A stretch of 64,000 nt of DNA. Origin: Nostoc piscinale CENA21 (GTDB taxonomy: Bacteria > Cyanobacteriota > Cyanobacteriia > Cyanobacteriales > Nostocaceae). Positions within the stretch are counted from its first letter, which is position 1. Each line of letters starts with the position of its first letter. The stretch spans positions 3,899,766-3,963,765 of the forward strand of contig NZ_CP012036.1 of assembly GCF_001298445.1 (NCBI RefSeq). The letters run 5' to 3'. A program made the position numbers and the translations under genes. This document shows positions 9,290 to 19,281 of this stretch, one piece after another. The notes beneath the pieces were generated by a model that was not told where the DNA came from, searched no databases, and saw only the letters and a list, made by a program, of their open reading frames with translations.

Positions 9290-10192
9290 ATGGCTACAAG
9301 TTATCAAGGCAATAATTTTATCGATTCTAGTGCAGAATTCACCGATAATATTGAAAAAAGAGAGTCACTAGGTAAAGTATTTGAAATCATTTTTTTATTG
9401 GGGTTGTTGATTGGTTTATTTATTTTGGCATTACTGGTTTTTGATATTTGCCAAGATGGATTAGCCAGATTTTTAACCCCAGGTTTTTTAACAGAAACTC
9501 CGTCGCGGTTCCCGGATGAGGGAGGTATTCGACCCGCAATTGTGGGGAGTATTCTGTTAGCTATTATTGTGATGTTAGTCGCAGTGCCAATTGGTGTGGG
9601 AGCAGCTTTATATTTAGAAGAATACGCCCCTAAAGCTTGGTGGACTGCAATCATCGAAATTAATATTAGTAATCTTGCAGGTGTACCTTCGATTGTGTAT
9701 GGGTTGCTGGGTTTAGGAGTATTTAATTATTTGCTAGGTTTTGGCCCGGCGTTAATTTCTGGAGCTTTAACTTTATCTTTGTTATCCTTACCAGTAATTA
9801 TCGTGACATCCAGGGAAGCGATTCGTGCAGTTCCCGATTCTTTAAGATATGCTTCCTATGGTTTGGGTGTAACTAAATGGCAAACTATTTACCATCATGT
9901 TATTCCCTATGCGATTCCTGGGATATTAACAGGGGTAATTATTTCTGTATCTCGTGCTGTTGGTGATGCAGCTTGTTTACTTGTTGTTGGGGCTGTCAGT
10001 TTTCTGACTTTTGATCCTGGGTTATTCCAGAGATTTATGGCTTTACCAATTCAAATTTTTAGTTATCTGAGTCGCCCAGAACCAGGTTTTGCGAATTCAT
10101 CAGCCGCAACAATTATTGTGATGATGCTGTTGATTTTAGTATTGAATGGTATAGCGATTTATGTTCGCCAACGCTTTTCAATAACTAGATAG
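9290..10192 (+). CDS. pstA: Phosphate ABC transporter permease PstA
   Basis: This is a 300-residue membrane subunit. GGIRPAIVGSILLAIIVMLVA and VPIGVGAALYLEEYAP are typical PstA, followed by NLAGVPSIVYGLLGLGVF and the EAA-type loop LRYASYGLGVTKWQTIYHHVIP. It ends with a hydrophobic helix and RQRF. It forms the phosphate channel with PstC. There is a 76-base gap before pstB, longer than the other gaps in this operon, but no terminator is seen there. Confidence 0.93.
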   Translation: MATSYQGNNFIDSSAEFTDNIEKRESLGKVFEIIFLLGLLIGLFILALLVFDICQDGLARFLTPGFLTETPSRFPDEGGIRPAIVGSILLAIIVMLVAVPIGVGAALYLEEYAPKAWWTAIIEINISNLAGVPSIVYGLLGLGVFNYLLGFGPALISGALTLSLLSLPVIIVTSREAIRAVPDSLRYASYGLGVTKWQTIYHHVIPYAIPGILTGVIISVSRAVGDAACLLVVGAVSFLTFDPGLFQRFMALPIQIFSYLSRPEPGFANSSAATIIVMMLLILVLNGIAIYVRQRFSITR

Positions 10193-10268
10193 GTATTGAT
10201 TGAGGTAACAGCAAATTTTTGCAGATATCAAATAGGAATCTTAAATTCTTAAATTAGGTGTAACTACT

Positions 10269-11097
10269 ATGACTCACAATGACAATAGAAGTAAGCAAAA
10301 TAATAGCACACTGATTCAAGAAAGAAATGTGTTTAATATTGAGGGTCTGAGAGTTTACTATAGTGGGTTTTTGGCTTTGCTGGATGTTTATCTACAAATT
10401 CCCGAAAAGCAAATTGTGGCTTTTATTGGCCCTAGTGGTTGTGGTAAAAGTACTCTTTTGCGGTGCTTTAATCGGATGAATGATTTGATTCCGGGTGCGA
10501 AAGTTGAAGGCCGATTAAATTACCGCGATCGCAACATTTACGATCCTAAAATTAACTCAGTCAAATTACGCCGCCAAGTCGGGATGGTGTTTCAAAGACC
10601 AAATCCTTTCCCAAAATCTATCTATGAAAATATTGCTTTTAGCCCCCGTTCTAACGGTTATAAAGGTGATTTAGATGAGTTAGTTGAAGATTCCCTCAGA
10701 CGTGCAGCAATTTGGGATGAAGTCAAAGACAAACTCAAAGCCAAAGGTACAGCATTATCTGGTGGACAACAACAAAGGCTTTGTATAGCACGGGCGATCG
10801 CTATGAAGCCAGATGTATTATTAATGGATGAACCTTGTTCTGCCCTTGATCCAATTTCTACCCGCCAAGTAGAAGAACTCTGCTTAGAACTCAAGCAGCA
10901 ATACACAATTATTATGGTGACTCACAACATGCAACAAGCTTCGAGAGTTGCAGATTGGACAGCATTTTTTTAATACTGAAATTGATGAACATGGCAAACG
11001 CCGTGGTAAATTAGTCGAATTTAGTCCGACAGTTCAACTTTTCTCTTCTCCAACTACCAGAGAAGCAGAGGAATATATTAGTGGTCGTTTTGGATAG
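10269..11097 (+). pseudogene. pstB: Phosphate ABC transporter ATPase PstB, frameshifted near the C-terminus
   Basis: The ATPase of the Pst importer. Walker [10 protein letters not shown], signature LSGGQQQRL, Walker [14 protein letters not shown] and the H-loop [10 protein letters not shown] are all present. After WTAFF the frame stops at 10971-10973 because of a 7-base T run at 10965-10971. With one base fewer it continues as NTEIDEHGKRRGKLVEFSPT to SGRFG, the usual PstB end, with its stop at 11097. As written, the product is 234 residues and keeps every catalytic motif but lacks the last ~40 residues. Loss of pstB from a complete operon would be surprising, so an error in the run or slippage should be considered. 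Confidence 0.85.
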
Positions 11098-11225
11098 ATG
11101 AAAGAGGCTAGAGGCTAGAAAAGTAACTTTTTCATACTTGTCCGTGAGATTTTCTCATGAATATAATATCTGGCATAAACAATCTTACTTTCTCATTCCT
11201 AATCCTTAGCCTCTAGCCCCTAGAT

Positions 11226-12152
11226 TCACAAACAGCGTTCAATTGTGGCTAACACAGATTGAGAAAGTGTTAAAAAATCATAACCACCTTCTAAACCAAA
11301 TAGAATTTTCCGCGTTATACCCAAACAATAATCAGTAAATAAACCATAATCTTCGGGAAGTAAATTCATACTTGCCAAAGGATCGGCAGCGTTAGCATCG
11401 TAACCTGCGCTGACAATTAATAAATCAGGTTGAAAGTTTTGTAAAAACGGGAATATTTTACTTTCTACCAGTGGGCGATAAGCTGTGATATCGCTACCTG
11501 GGGGCAGTGGCACATTTAAAACATTATTATGATAGCCACGTTCCGAAGCTCTACCAGTGCCAGGATAGCAAGGATACTGATGCAGAGAACAGTAGGCAAT
11601 TTGGGGGTGAGTTTCCACGATCGCCTGAGTTCCGTTACCATGATGTACATCCCAATCCAGAATTGCCACACGCTTAATATCTGGTTGTTGGAGCGCATAA
11701 AAAGCTGCGATCGCCGCATTAGAAAATAAACAAAAACCCATCCCAGCATTACTTTCAGCATGATGTCCCGGTGGACGCGCCAGCACAAAAGCCGGATTTT
11801 CTGTCGCTAAGACAACATCAACACCATCTAACCAAGCACTCACCGCCAACAACGCCACATCATAGCTATTGGCTGAAACAGGTGTATCGCCATCAAGATA
11901 GCCACCGCCACTAGCCGCAATTTCTCCCAATTTTTTGACGTAAGCGGGACTGTGGGCTTGTAATAATAAAGACATCAGCAATGGTTTGTCGGCAACGGAA
12001 GTAGGTGCATGCCAAGCAATTTTTTCGGCAAACGCAGCTTCTTTTAACGCTGTAACAATAGCCGTTAGACGTTCTGGTTTTTCTGGATGATAATTTCCCG
12101 TCTTGTGATTCAGAAACTCATCAGAATAGATGACTGGTAGCATAGGTTGCAA
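11226..12152 (-). CDS. Histone deacetylase family protein (AcuC/AphA-like)
   Basis: This is a 308-residue zinc-dependent deacetylase of the arginase/HDAC fold. Visible motifs are HPEKPERLTAIV, the active-site ARPPGHHAESNAGMGF with paired histidines, AILDWDVHHGNGTQ with zinc ligands Asp and His, and SAGYDANAADPLA with the third metal ligand. Bacterial members act on acetylpolyamines, acetoin-related or protein acetyl-lysine substrates, and the substrate here is unknown. The gene stands alone. Short TAGAGGCTAG repeats and their inverse lie just downstream (about 11103-11222). Confidence 0.9.
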   Translation of the reverse strand: MQPMLPVIYSDEFLNHKTGNYHPEKPERLTAIVTALKEAAFAEKIAWHAPTSVADKPLLMSLLLQAHSPAYVKKLGEIAASGGGYLDGDTPVSANSYDVALLAVSAWLDGVDVVLATENPAFVLARPPGHHAESNAGMGFCLFSNAAIAAFYALQQPDIKRVAILDWDVHHGNGTQAIVETHPQIAYCSLHQYPCYPGTGRASERGYHNNVLNVPLPPGSDITAYRPLVESKIFPFLQNFQPDLLIVSAGYDANAADPLASMNLLPEDYGLFTDYCLGITRKILFGLEGGYDFLTLSQSVLATIERCL

Positions 12153-12184
12153 TCATCAAAGTTACTGAATGCCATTGTATAGCA

Positions 12185-12215
12185 GAAGGCAGGAGGCAGG
12201 AGGCAGGAGGCAGAA
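12185..12215. repeat. Heptamer tandem repeat (AGGCAGG)n
   Basis: Four near-perfect copies of a 7-base unit run in tandem between the deacetylase and the next gene. This is the short tandem repeat class typical of heterocystous cyanobacteria. Confidence 0.8.
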
Positions 12216-12310
12216 GTTATCAACTCTTGACACCTGAGTTTAAAGCTTATCTTTTATACTTCACTTACTTACAAACTGCTGTATATCCTTCTTGAGCTTC
12301 CAGTAGAATC

Positions 12311-12529
12311 CTACTCTTTTGTAAAGCCAATTAATTCATCAGTTGGTTCATCTAACATTTCGGGAACTAAAGCCGGGTTGCCTCTGCGTTCTGCTGCTGA
12401 TTGTTCTCGAATGACATCATCCATTTTCGCTGGATGTTTGATTTTGTCTAGTGTTTCTGGACTTAATTGCGATGCGTCGCCTTCAGGATTCATTTTTTTT
12501 GCTTGGCTGGGAACTGTTCGCTTATCCAT
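12311..12529 (-). CDS. Small hydrophilic protein, unknown function
   Basis: I do not recognise this family. The product is 72 residues from ATG 12529 (MDKRTVPSQAKKMNPEGDAS), with GGAG nine bases upstream. A GTG five codons earlier overlaps that site and is less likely. The protein is highly charged, has no membrane segment or cysteine, and is rich in Glu, Asp, Lys and Pro (SPETLDKIKHPAKMDDVIRE, RGNPALVPEMLDEPTDEL). It may be largely unstructured. An 8-base A run in the gene is in frame. Confidence 0.5.
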   Translation of the reverse strand: MDKRTVPSQAKKMNPEGDASQLSPETLDKIKHPAKMDDVIREQSAAERRGNPALVPEMLDEPTDELIGFTKE

Positions 12530-12621
12530 GAATTTTGTCTCCACATTTCTAGACTCAGCTTAAGCAATGCAATTACCAAGTACACACTATCTTGGGGCTT
12601 AAATTGCTATCTGATCAAGAT

Positions 12622-13135
12622 TTAATCCCACCAATAAGCAACAATCACCGCATCACGATCTTGTGGAACATCTTCACCCCATAGCGCACCTTCTAAACGA
12701 CTTCTCAGGCGGCGCTTTAACTGCCAAGCATAGTTTTCATTATTACCGTCAGTGACTTCTACAGAGTCAGCTTGCCATTTTTTTTCCTAAATCTACAAGC
12801 TGAGTCACCTTTGTGTCTTGGTTCTCAGCCAGGATATATAAAGTATCGGCAGGATAGGCAACGAAATGAATGATACTCGTCTCAGGCATAGGACGGTAGT
12901 TAGCCATTGCCAGGAGAGTATCTGTTAAACCACTAAAACTTAAACCGTTTTCATCTGGTGCAAAAATTGGCTTTGTGAATAGAAAGCTTGCCCATAAATC
13001 TCTATGGTTAGATAGGTCAGTAATCACTTCTTCACCATCAAACTGATTGAACCGACGCTGCCAAACCAAGGCTGCGAATATTTCTTGAGGTGTATAAGAT
13101 TGAGCAATAAATTGCACTTTCGCTAAATCAAGCAT
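12622..13135 (-). pseudogene. Conserved hypothetical protein, frameshifted
   Basis: I do not recognise a named domain. From ATG 13135 (MLDLAKVQFIAQSYTPQEIF), with GGTGG upstream, the frame runs to LVDLGKKMAS and stops at 12767. One base removed from the 8-base run at 12778-12785 continues as WQADSVEVTDGNNENYAWQL and ends at 12622 in AVIVAYWWD. The joined product of about 170 residues looks coherent: mixed alpha-beta, no signal or membrane helix. Its ribosome site lies just after the stop of the SirB1-like gene upstream (25 bases), so the two are probably co-transcribed. Confidence 0.6.
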
Positions 13136-13159
13136 TGCTTTTCCACCCTGACAACACAT

Positions 13160-13981
13160 TTACTCCTTGCCCAGTTCGGTAAGTAACCGTCGAATGACCA
13201 CTGCATCTTCAGCATCAGGAACTTTGGATAAGTAATTTTGTAAGTCTGCGACTGCTTGCGGGTAATGTCCTAATTGATAGTAAAGCAGACCGCGATCGCG
13301 GATTTCTAACATCGCCGTCGGAAATAACAATAAAATTCGCTCTACAGCAGACAGCGTTTTTCCCAAATCTTGCTGTTTAAGATATATATATTTTAAATTC
13401 GTCAGCATCCTCGCCAAAAACTGCCGATTGCTGACAGTAGCTAAAAATTCGGGTTTGAGGTTGACAGGTTGTTGAAACATTTGGGTGAGTCGTTCCTGAC
13501 AATCTTCTGTAAACATTACCTCACCCCGATTAAAAGCATCCACAAAAATCTCCATATCAGGAATATCAGGACGGATGAGAAAATGTCCTGGTAATCCTAT
13601 CCCCACCATCGGGAACTCAATTCTGTGGGCAATCTCCAGATAAACCAGTGCTAGAGTGATGGGAATTCCCATCCGACGGTCAATCACATCATTTAAAAAG
13701 CTGTTGCGGGGGTCGTAGTAGTTGCTACTATTGCCCGTAAATCCCAAATCATCATAGAGATACTGATTCAAGCTTTGAATCAACCGCAACGGATAGCGTG
13801 GAGTTGGTAAACGTTCTTGAACCTCTTGTGCCATTGTATCGAGGGCATTGAGATATTCTTCCGGGTCAAGGTTGGGATATTCTTCTTGGGCAATGTATAG
13901 TGCTGCCTTGGCCAAGTTGATATACTCGTCAGGTTGCTGAATCTCTTGGTAAAAATATTGTCTGGCTGACGAGAAATTCAT
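13160..13981 (-). CDS. SirB1-family (transglutaminase-like) protein with TPR-like C-terminus
   Basis: The start at 13981 (MNFSSARQYFYQEIQQPDEY) is chosen because the upstream extension to 14113 has unrelated composition. The first ~170 residues are the SirB1 N-terminal domain: DPEEYLNALDTMAQEVQERL, NDVIDRRMGIPITLALVYLEI and VGIGLPGHFLIRPD. The C-terminal part (LGKTLSAVERILLLFPTAML, RGLLYYQLGHYPQAVADLQNYL) forms TPR-like helices. The family is widespread in bacteria without a firm biochemical role. It is probably cytoplasmic and leads a two-gene unit with the frameshifted gene after it. Confidence 0.8.
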   Translation of the reverse strand: MNFSSARQYFYQEIQQPDEYINLAKAALYIAQEEYPNLDPEEYLNALDTMAQEVQERLPTPRYPLRLIQSLNQYLYDDLGFTGNSSNYYDPRNSFLNDVIDRRMGIPITLALVYLEIAHRIEFPMVGIGLPGHFLIRPDIPDMEIFVDAFNRGEVMFTEDCQERLTQMFQQPVNLKPEFLATVSNRQFLARMLTNLKYIYLKQQDLGKTLSAVERILLLFPTAMLEIRDRGLLYYQLGHYPQAVADLQNYLSKVPDAEDAVVIRRLLTELGKE

Positions 13982-14927
13982 AAGCAAATTCTGCTGTGAC
14001 TCTAGATATGAAGCTAGGGCAAATAGGGACTGAGCGATTTTTGCACTTATCTTTATCTTAAGTGAAGAGCATGAAAGTAAAACGCCGAATGCAAAATCGC
14101 GTAACTTTATCAAACAGCATTCAGGAATCAGCCATCAGAAATCAGAATCATAAATAAGTTGAGAGTCTACTAGATAGAAATTTTGATAGTCTAACACAGC
14201 AATCATCAATAACTTACAAACATCTCTCTACCTTGTCTCCCTTGTTTCTTTTGCTCATACCCCAAATATGACTGCTATCGTATTGATTTTCAATCTTTAT
14301 CACCATTCCGGGTTATTACTGAAAATGTAATATTTTCTACTCAAAATATTGACGACGGCTAGATAAATAAATAACAAAAATTATTAAAAAATGACGCTAC
14401 TTGTGAGTTTAGTTTGTTTTCATCAGAAATTGATTTATGGATAAACTATATAAAAATTGCTTTGTATCAATTTAAAAATTGCCTTATATTTTATTTATTT
14501 TATTTTTATATTTAAATATAAAAAAATTTTGAAGGAATTGGATTTATTTACAAAGTTTTATTGGTAAAACTAGCCTTAAATTCCTCTCAAACTGTTATAA
14601 AATCAGCTTTTGTGAGTAGATTTACAGAATTACAAATTTAATTATTGTGTAAACAACAGTATTTCTACTATCCAAAAAAATAATTAAATACTAATCTAGT
14701 TACATAGACCAGCGAGAGCAAAATAAAGATTAACTCGCTAAGATTCGGCATAAATATGTTTTCAAAGTGTGGTTACAGCACTAGGTCGATAATCAGCGAT
14801 CGCGGCTAGAGATGAATTCAGTTTGCAACCATAACACTTGCTATTTTCTGGCATTATACTTGCTAAAATTCCCTATATTTTAGCAGAAATAATATTGTCA
14901 ATCTTCACGTTTAATTGGTAGAAAAAC
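13982..14927. other. Long AT-rich non-coding region
   Basis: About 0.9 kb, very AT-rich, between divergent genes. No convincing frame, RNA gene or hairpin was found. A GCGATCGC site is at about 14798. It presumably holds the promoter of the choice-of-anchor L protein gene. Confidence 0.5.
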
Positions 14928-15929
14928 ATGAAATCTCTCCGGGCTTTTTTCAAAACTGGTGCATTTTCTTTATTAGGCTTAGGATTAGTAACTGCACCTG
15001 CTCAAGCGGTCAATATTACTACTAACAGTGACCCGAATGTTTTAGTTAACAACATTTTAGGTTCAGGCATTACAATCTCTAATGCTACCTATCAAGGTGC
15101 ATCCATAGCATCAGGAATCTTTACAGATGGTTTAGCTTCAGGTATCGGCATAGATAGTGGCATTATTCTGACCACTGGTAATGCAAAATTGGCATCTGGG
15201 CCAAATACTAGTGAGAGTGCATCTAGTAGCAACAAATTACCTGGCGATAATGACTTAAGTGCTTTAATTTCTGGTGTAAAAACCTTTGATGCTAGTGTAC
15301 TGGAATTTGAATTTACATCCACAACTGGCAATTTATTTTTTAATTATGTTTTCGCTTCCGAAGAATATAACGAATACGTAAATTCTCAATATAACGATGT
15401 ATTTGGCTTTTTCTTAGATGGTAAAAATATTGCCTTAATTCCTGGAAGCAATACCCCAGTTTCTATTAATACTGTTAATGGTGGTTATCCATTTGGTAGC
15501 AATGCCACCAATCCTCACTTATTTAATAATAATGCTTTCAGTGATGGTGGAATTTATAACCTGCAATATGATGGATTTACCAATGTATTTACTGCACAAT
15601 TCTTGGGTTTAAGTGCAGGCGTACATCGATTGAAAATAGCAATTGCAGATGTGGGAGATTATCGTTACGATTCTGCGGTGTTTATTCAAGCAGGTACTTT
15701 TTCTGCTGGTGAACTGCCAAAACCAGAAGTACCAGAACCCACACCTGTTACGCAACCAGAAGTACCAGAACCTACACCCGTTTCTCAACCAACAACTCCT
15801 GTACCTACACCAGTCCCTGTACAACAAGTACCAGAACCCACCACTGTTTTAGGTGTATTGGCTAGTGCGGTCTTTGGTCTGACATCCCTCCGTAAGCGGA
15901 CGATAGTAGCAACAAAAGCTCTCCGCTAA
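14928..15929 (+). CDS. Choice-of-anchor L domain protein with PEP-CTERM sorting signal
   Basis: This is a 333-residue exported protein. Residues 1-27 are a signal peptide ending in APAQA. The body matches the choice-of-anchor L domain (DPNVLVNNILGSGITISNAT, GIDSGIILTTGNAK, FVFASEEYNEYV-like stretch NYVFASEEYNEYVNSQYNDV, AVFIQAG). A repetitive Pro/Glu/Thr linker (VPEPTPV units) precedes a C-terminal PEP-CTERM tag VPEPTTVLGVLASAVFGLTS with a basic end RKR. Such tags are cut by an exosortase, none of which is in the window. Its role is unknown, and adhesion or matrix is inference. Confidence 0.85.
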   Translation: MKSLRAFFKTGAFSLLGLGLVTAPAQAVNITTNSDPNVLVNNILGSGITISNATYQGASIASGIFTDGLASGIGIDSGIILTTGNAKLASGPNTSESASSSNKLPGDNDLSALISGVKTFDASVLEFEFTSTTGNLFFNYVFASEEYNEYVNSQYNDVFGFFLDGKNIALIPGSNTPVSINTVNGGYPFGSNATNPHLFNNNAFSDGGIYNLQYDGFTNVFTAQFLGLSAGVHRLKIAIADVGDYRYDSAVFIQAGTFSAGELPKPEVPEPTPVTQPEVPEPTPVSQPTTPVPTPVPVQQVPEPTTVLGVLASAVFGLTSLRKRTIVATKALR

Positions 15930-16204
15930 ATTTTATGTAAAAATACGGAAACTTCATTATTAAATTACAAAGAAAGAAGTACTCTATAAAAGTAACTTCA
16001 CAGAAATAACACGTAGTAAGATGACTGCAAAGCTCAAAACTTGCAGTCAAACTCATTGTTTACAAGAATTTACTGCGTATTCAGTGATGCGATCGCTATC
16101 AGGAGTAATTGTCCCCTAAAACACAGTACCCCTAGACAAGTTACTTAACAAACCGCCTGTATTACTACTGGCCTCTTTCTTTGGAAAAACATTCTACTTA
16201 AAGT

Positions 16205-16876
16205 ATGGCTAAATCAAATTTTCTTACCACATTCAGTAAATTAGGACTAACATTAACCACCATCACAGCGATAGGGATGGCAACATCTCATACAGCTAAA
16301 GCCGCCACCCTGCTGTCTGACAACTTTAATAGTGAAAATGGTGGTGTAGGAAGTTTAAACTACAATGCTTTTACTAACTGGAACGTTTCTGGTGGCACCG
16401 TTGACTTAATTGGGAATGGTTTTTTTGACTTATTCCCTGGTAACGGACTGTATATTGATACAGATGGCTCAACTAATAATGCTGGCAGAATTACATCAAA
16501 AACAGCATTTACATTTAATCCAGGAGATGTAGTTGACATAAGCTTCGATCTTGGTGGTGCTAGAAGACGAGGCCAAACTAACTCAGTAATTGTCTCTTTA
16601 GGCAGCTTGTTCAACGAAACATTCACCTTACCAGCTAACCAAGCTTTGACCACCATTAGCCGCACCATTAATGTCACCACACTCACCACTGCTAATTTAG
16701 CCTTTGAAGGTGTTGGTGGAGATAATGTTGGTTTAATTCTGGATAACATTACTTTGTCACGCACGACGACATCAATTCCTGAACCTAGTGCTTGGTTAGG
16801 TGTGTTAGCCTTGGGTGCTTTAGGTACAGTTTCAATATCTAAACGTCAACTCCAGAAAGTAAAAGCTAAAGCATAA
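16205..16876 (+). CDS. PEP-CTERM exported protein
   Basis: This is a 223-residue exported protein. The signal peptide ends near ATSHTAKA. A beta-rich domain follows (FNSENGGVGSLNYNAFTNWN, GLYIDTDGSTNNAGRI, FEGVGGDNVGLILDNITL), similar in style to carbohydrate-binding jelly-roll domains. The C-terminal sorting tag IPEPSAWLGVLALGALGTVS ends with basic KRQLQK. A terminator at 16904 closes the unit. A 7-base T run inside the gene is in frame. Its function is unknown. The preceding gene is also PEP-CTERM but 275 bases away, so separate promoters are likely. Confidence 0.82.
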   Translation: MAKSNFLTTFSKLGLTLTTITAIGMATSHTAKAATLLSDNFNSENGGVGSLNYNAFTNWNVSGGTVDLIGNGFFDLFPGNGLYIDTDGSTNNAGRITSKTAFTFNPGDVVDISFDLGGARRRGQTNSVIVSLGSLFNETFTLPANQALTTISRTINVTTLTTANLAFEGVGGDNVGLILDNITLSRTTTSIPEPSAWLGVLALGALGTVSISKRQLQKVKAKA

Positions 16877-16903
16877 ATAAATTTTCACTCAACTTTGTAG
16901 CGC

Positions 16904-16936
16904 CCGTGTCAGAATACATCTGACGCGGTGTTTTTT
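16904..16936 (+). terminator. Rho-independent terminator after the PEP-CTERM gene
   Basis: A 10-base stem CCGTGTCAGA / TCTGACGCGG with one G-T pair and a 5-base loop is followed within two bases by TTTTTT. Confidence 0.85.
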
Positions 16937-17062
16937 GTTTTTAGCCTCATTTCCAAAACAAAACACTGGTCTTAAGGAATTACTAACGGAGTTATGTCCC
17001 CTTCCGGTGCTACAGTGAAAGATGACATTGCTTAATCTTTTGTCATCAAAGACCTCATCTGA

Positions 17063-18535
<1,473 letters not shown>

Positions 18536-18540
18536 TATTC

Positions 18541-18632
18541 AGTGAACAGTCATCAGTGAACAGTGATCACCATCAAAACGATCGCTGTTTGCTGATCATT
18601 TCCTCATTGATAACTGATAACTGATAACTGAA
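18541..18632. repeat. Short tandem repeats between atpD and atpC
   Basis: GTGAACAGTCATCAGTGAACAG is followed by three copies of TGATAAC at 18608-18628. These repeats fill the intergenic gap and end only a few bases before the atpC start, leaving no classical ribosome site. Confidence 0.75.
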
Positions 18633-18634
18633 AC

Positions 18635-19048
18635 ATGGCATTAACCGTTCGTGTAATTTCCCCAGACAAAACAATCTGGGATGCTGAAGCTGAAGAGGTA
18701 ATTTTACCCAGTACAACTGGTCAGCTAGGTATCCTCAGTGGACACGCGCCTCTGTTGACAGCCTTAGATACAGGAGTAATGCGTGTTCGTGCCAGCAAAA
18801 ATACCAACTGGCAAGCGATCGCACTTTTGGGTGGTTTCGCAGAAGTAGAAGCTGATGAAGTGACAATTCTCGTCAATGGCGCAGAACGTGGCGACACCAT
18901 CGACGTAGACAGCGCACGCACAGCTTACAACGAAGCCCAAACCCGCCTAGCTCAAGTTCCAGCAGGCGATCGACAAGCTCAAATCCAAGCCAACCAAGCG
19001 TACAAACGCGCTCGCGCTCGTTTTCAAGCTGCTGGTGGTTTGGTGTAA
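18635..19048 (+). CDS. atpC: ATP synthase F1 subunit epsilon
   Basis: This 137-residue subunit of the F1 central stalk regulates ATP hydrolysis. [48 protein letters not shown] and the C-terminal helices ([32 protein letters not shown]) are full family features. It follows atpD by 99 bases on the same strand, and a terminator at 19070 ends the operon. Known as atpE in some cyanobacterial annotations. Confidence 0.97.
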   Translation: MALTVRVISPDKTIWDAEAEEVILPSTTGQLGILSGHAPLLTALDTGVMRVRASKNTNWQAIALLGGFAEVEADEVTILVNGAERGDTIDVDSARTAYNEAQTRLAQVPAGDRQAQIQANQAYKRARARFQAAGGLV

Positions 19049-19069
19049 ACATTGCTCATAATCTGCAAT

Positions 19070-19109
19070 TTTGTAGAGTAGGCTATCTGCTTGCTCTACA
19101 AATTTTTTT
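19070..19109 (+). terminator. Rho-independent terminator after atpC
   Basis: A nine-base stem TTTGTAGAG / CTCTACAAA with a 15-base loop is followed by seven T residues, 22 bases after the atpC stop. Confidence 0.85.
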
Positions 19110-19281
19110 AGGGAGTATAGATAAGTGATCGGTGAGAGATCATAGTGTTAAGAGTCTTTTGTTCTCTAAAGTTCTTGTAAATTAAACTTTGCATAAAAAA
19201 ATTACACCAAGTTTAAGAAAATCAGACCTTAGCAAGTGAAGTGATAAGTTAGATGATTAGTTGCCCAACAGGGCGCATAAT

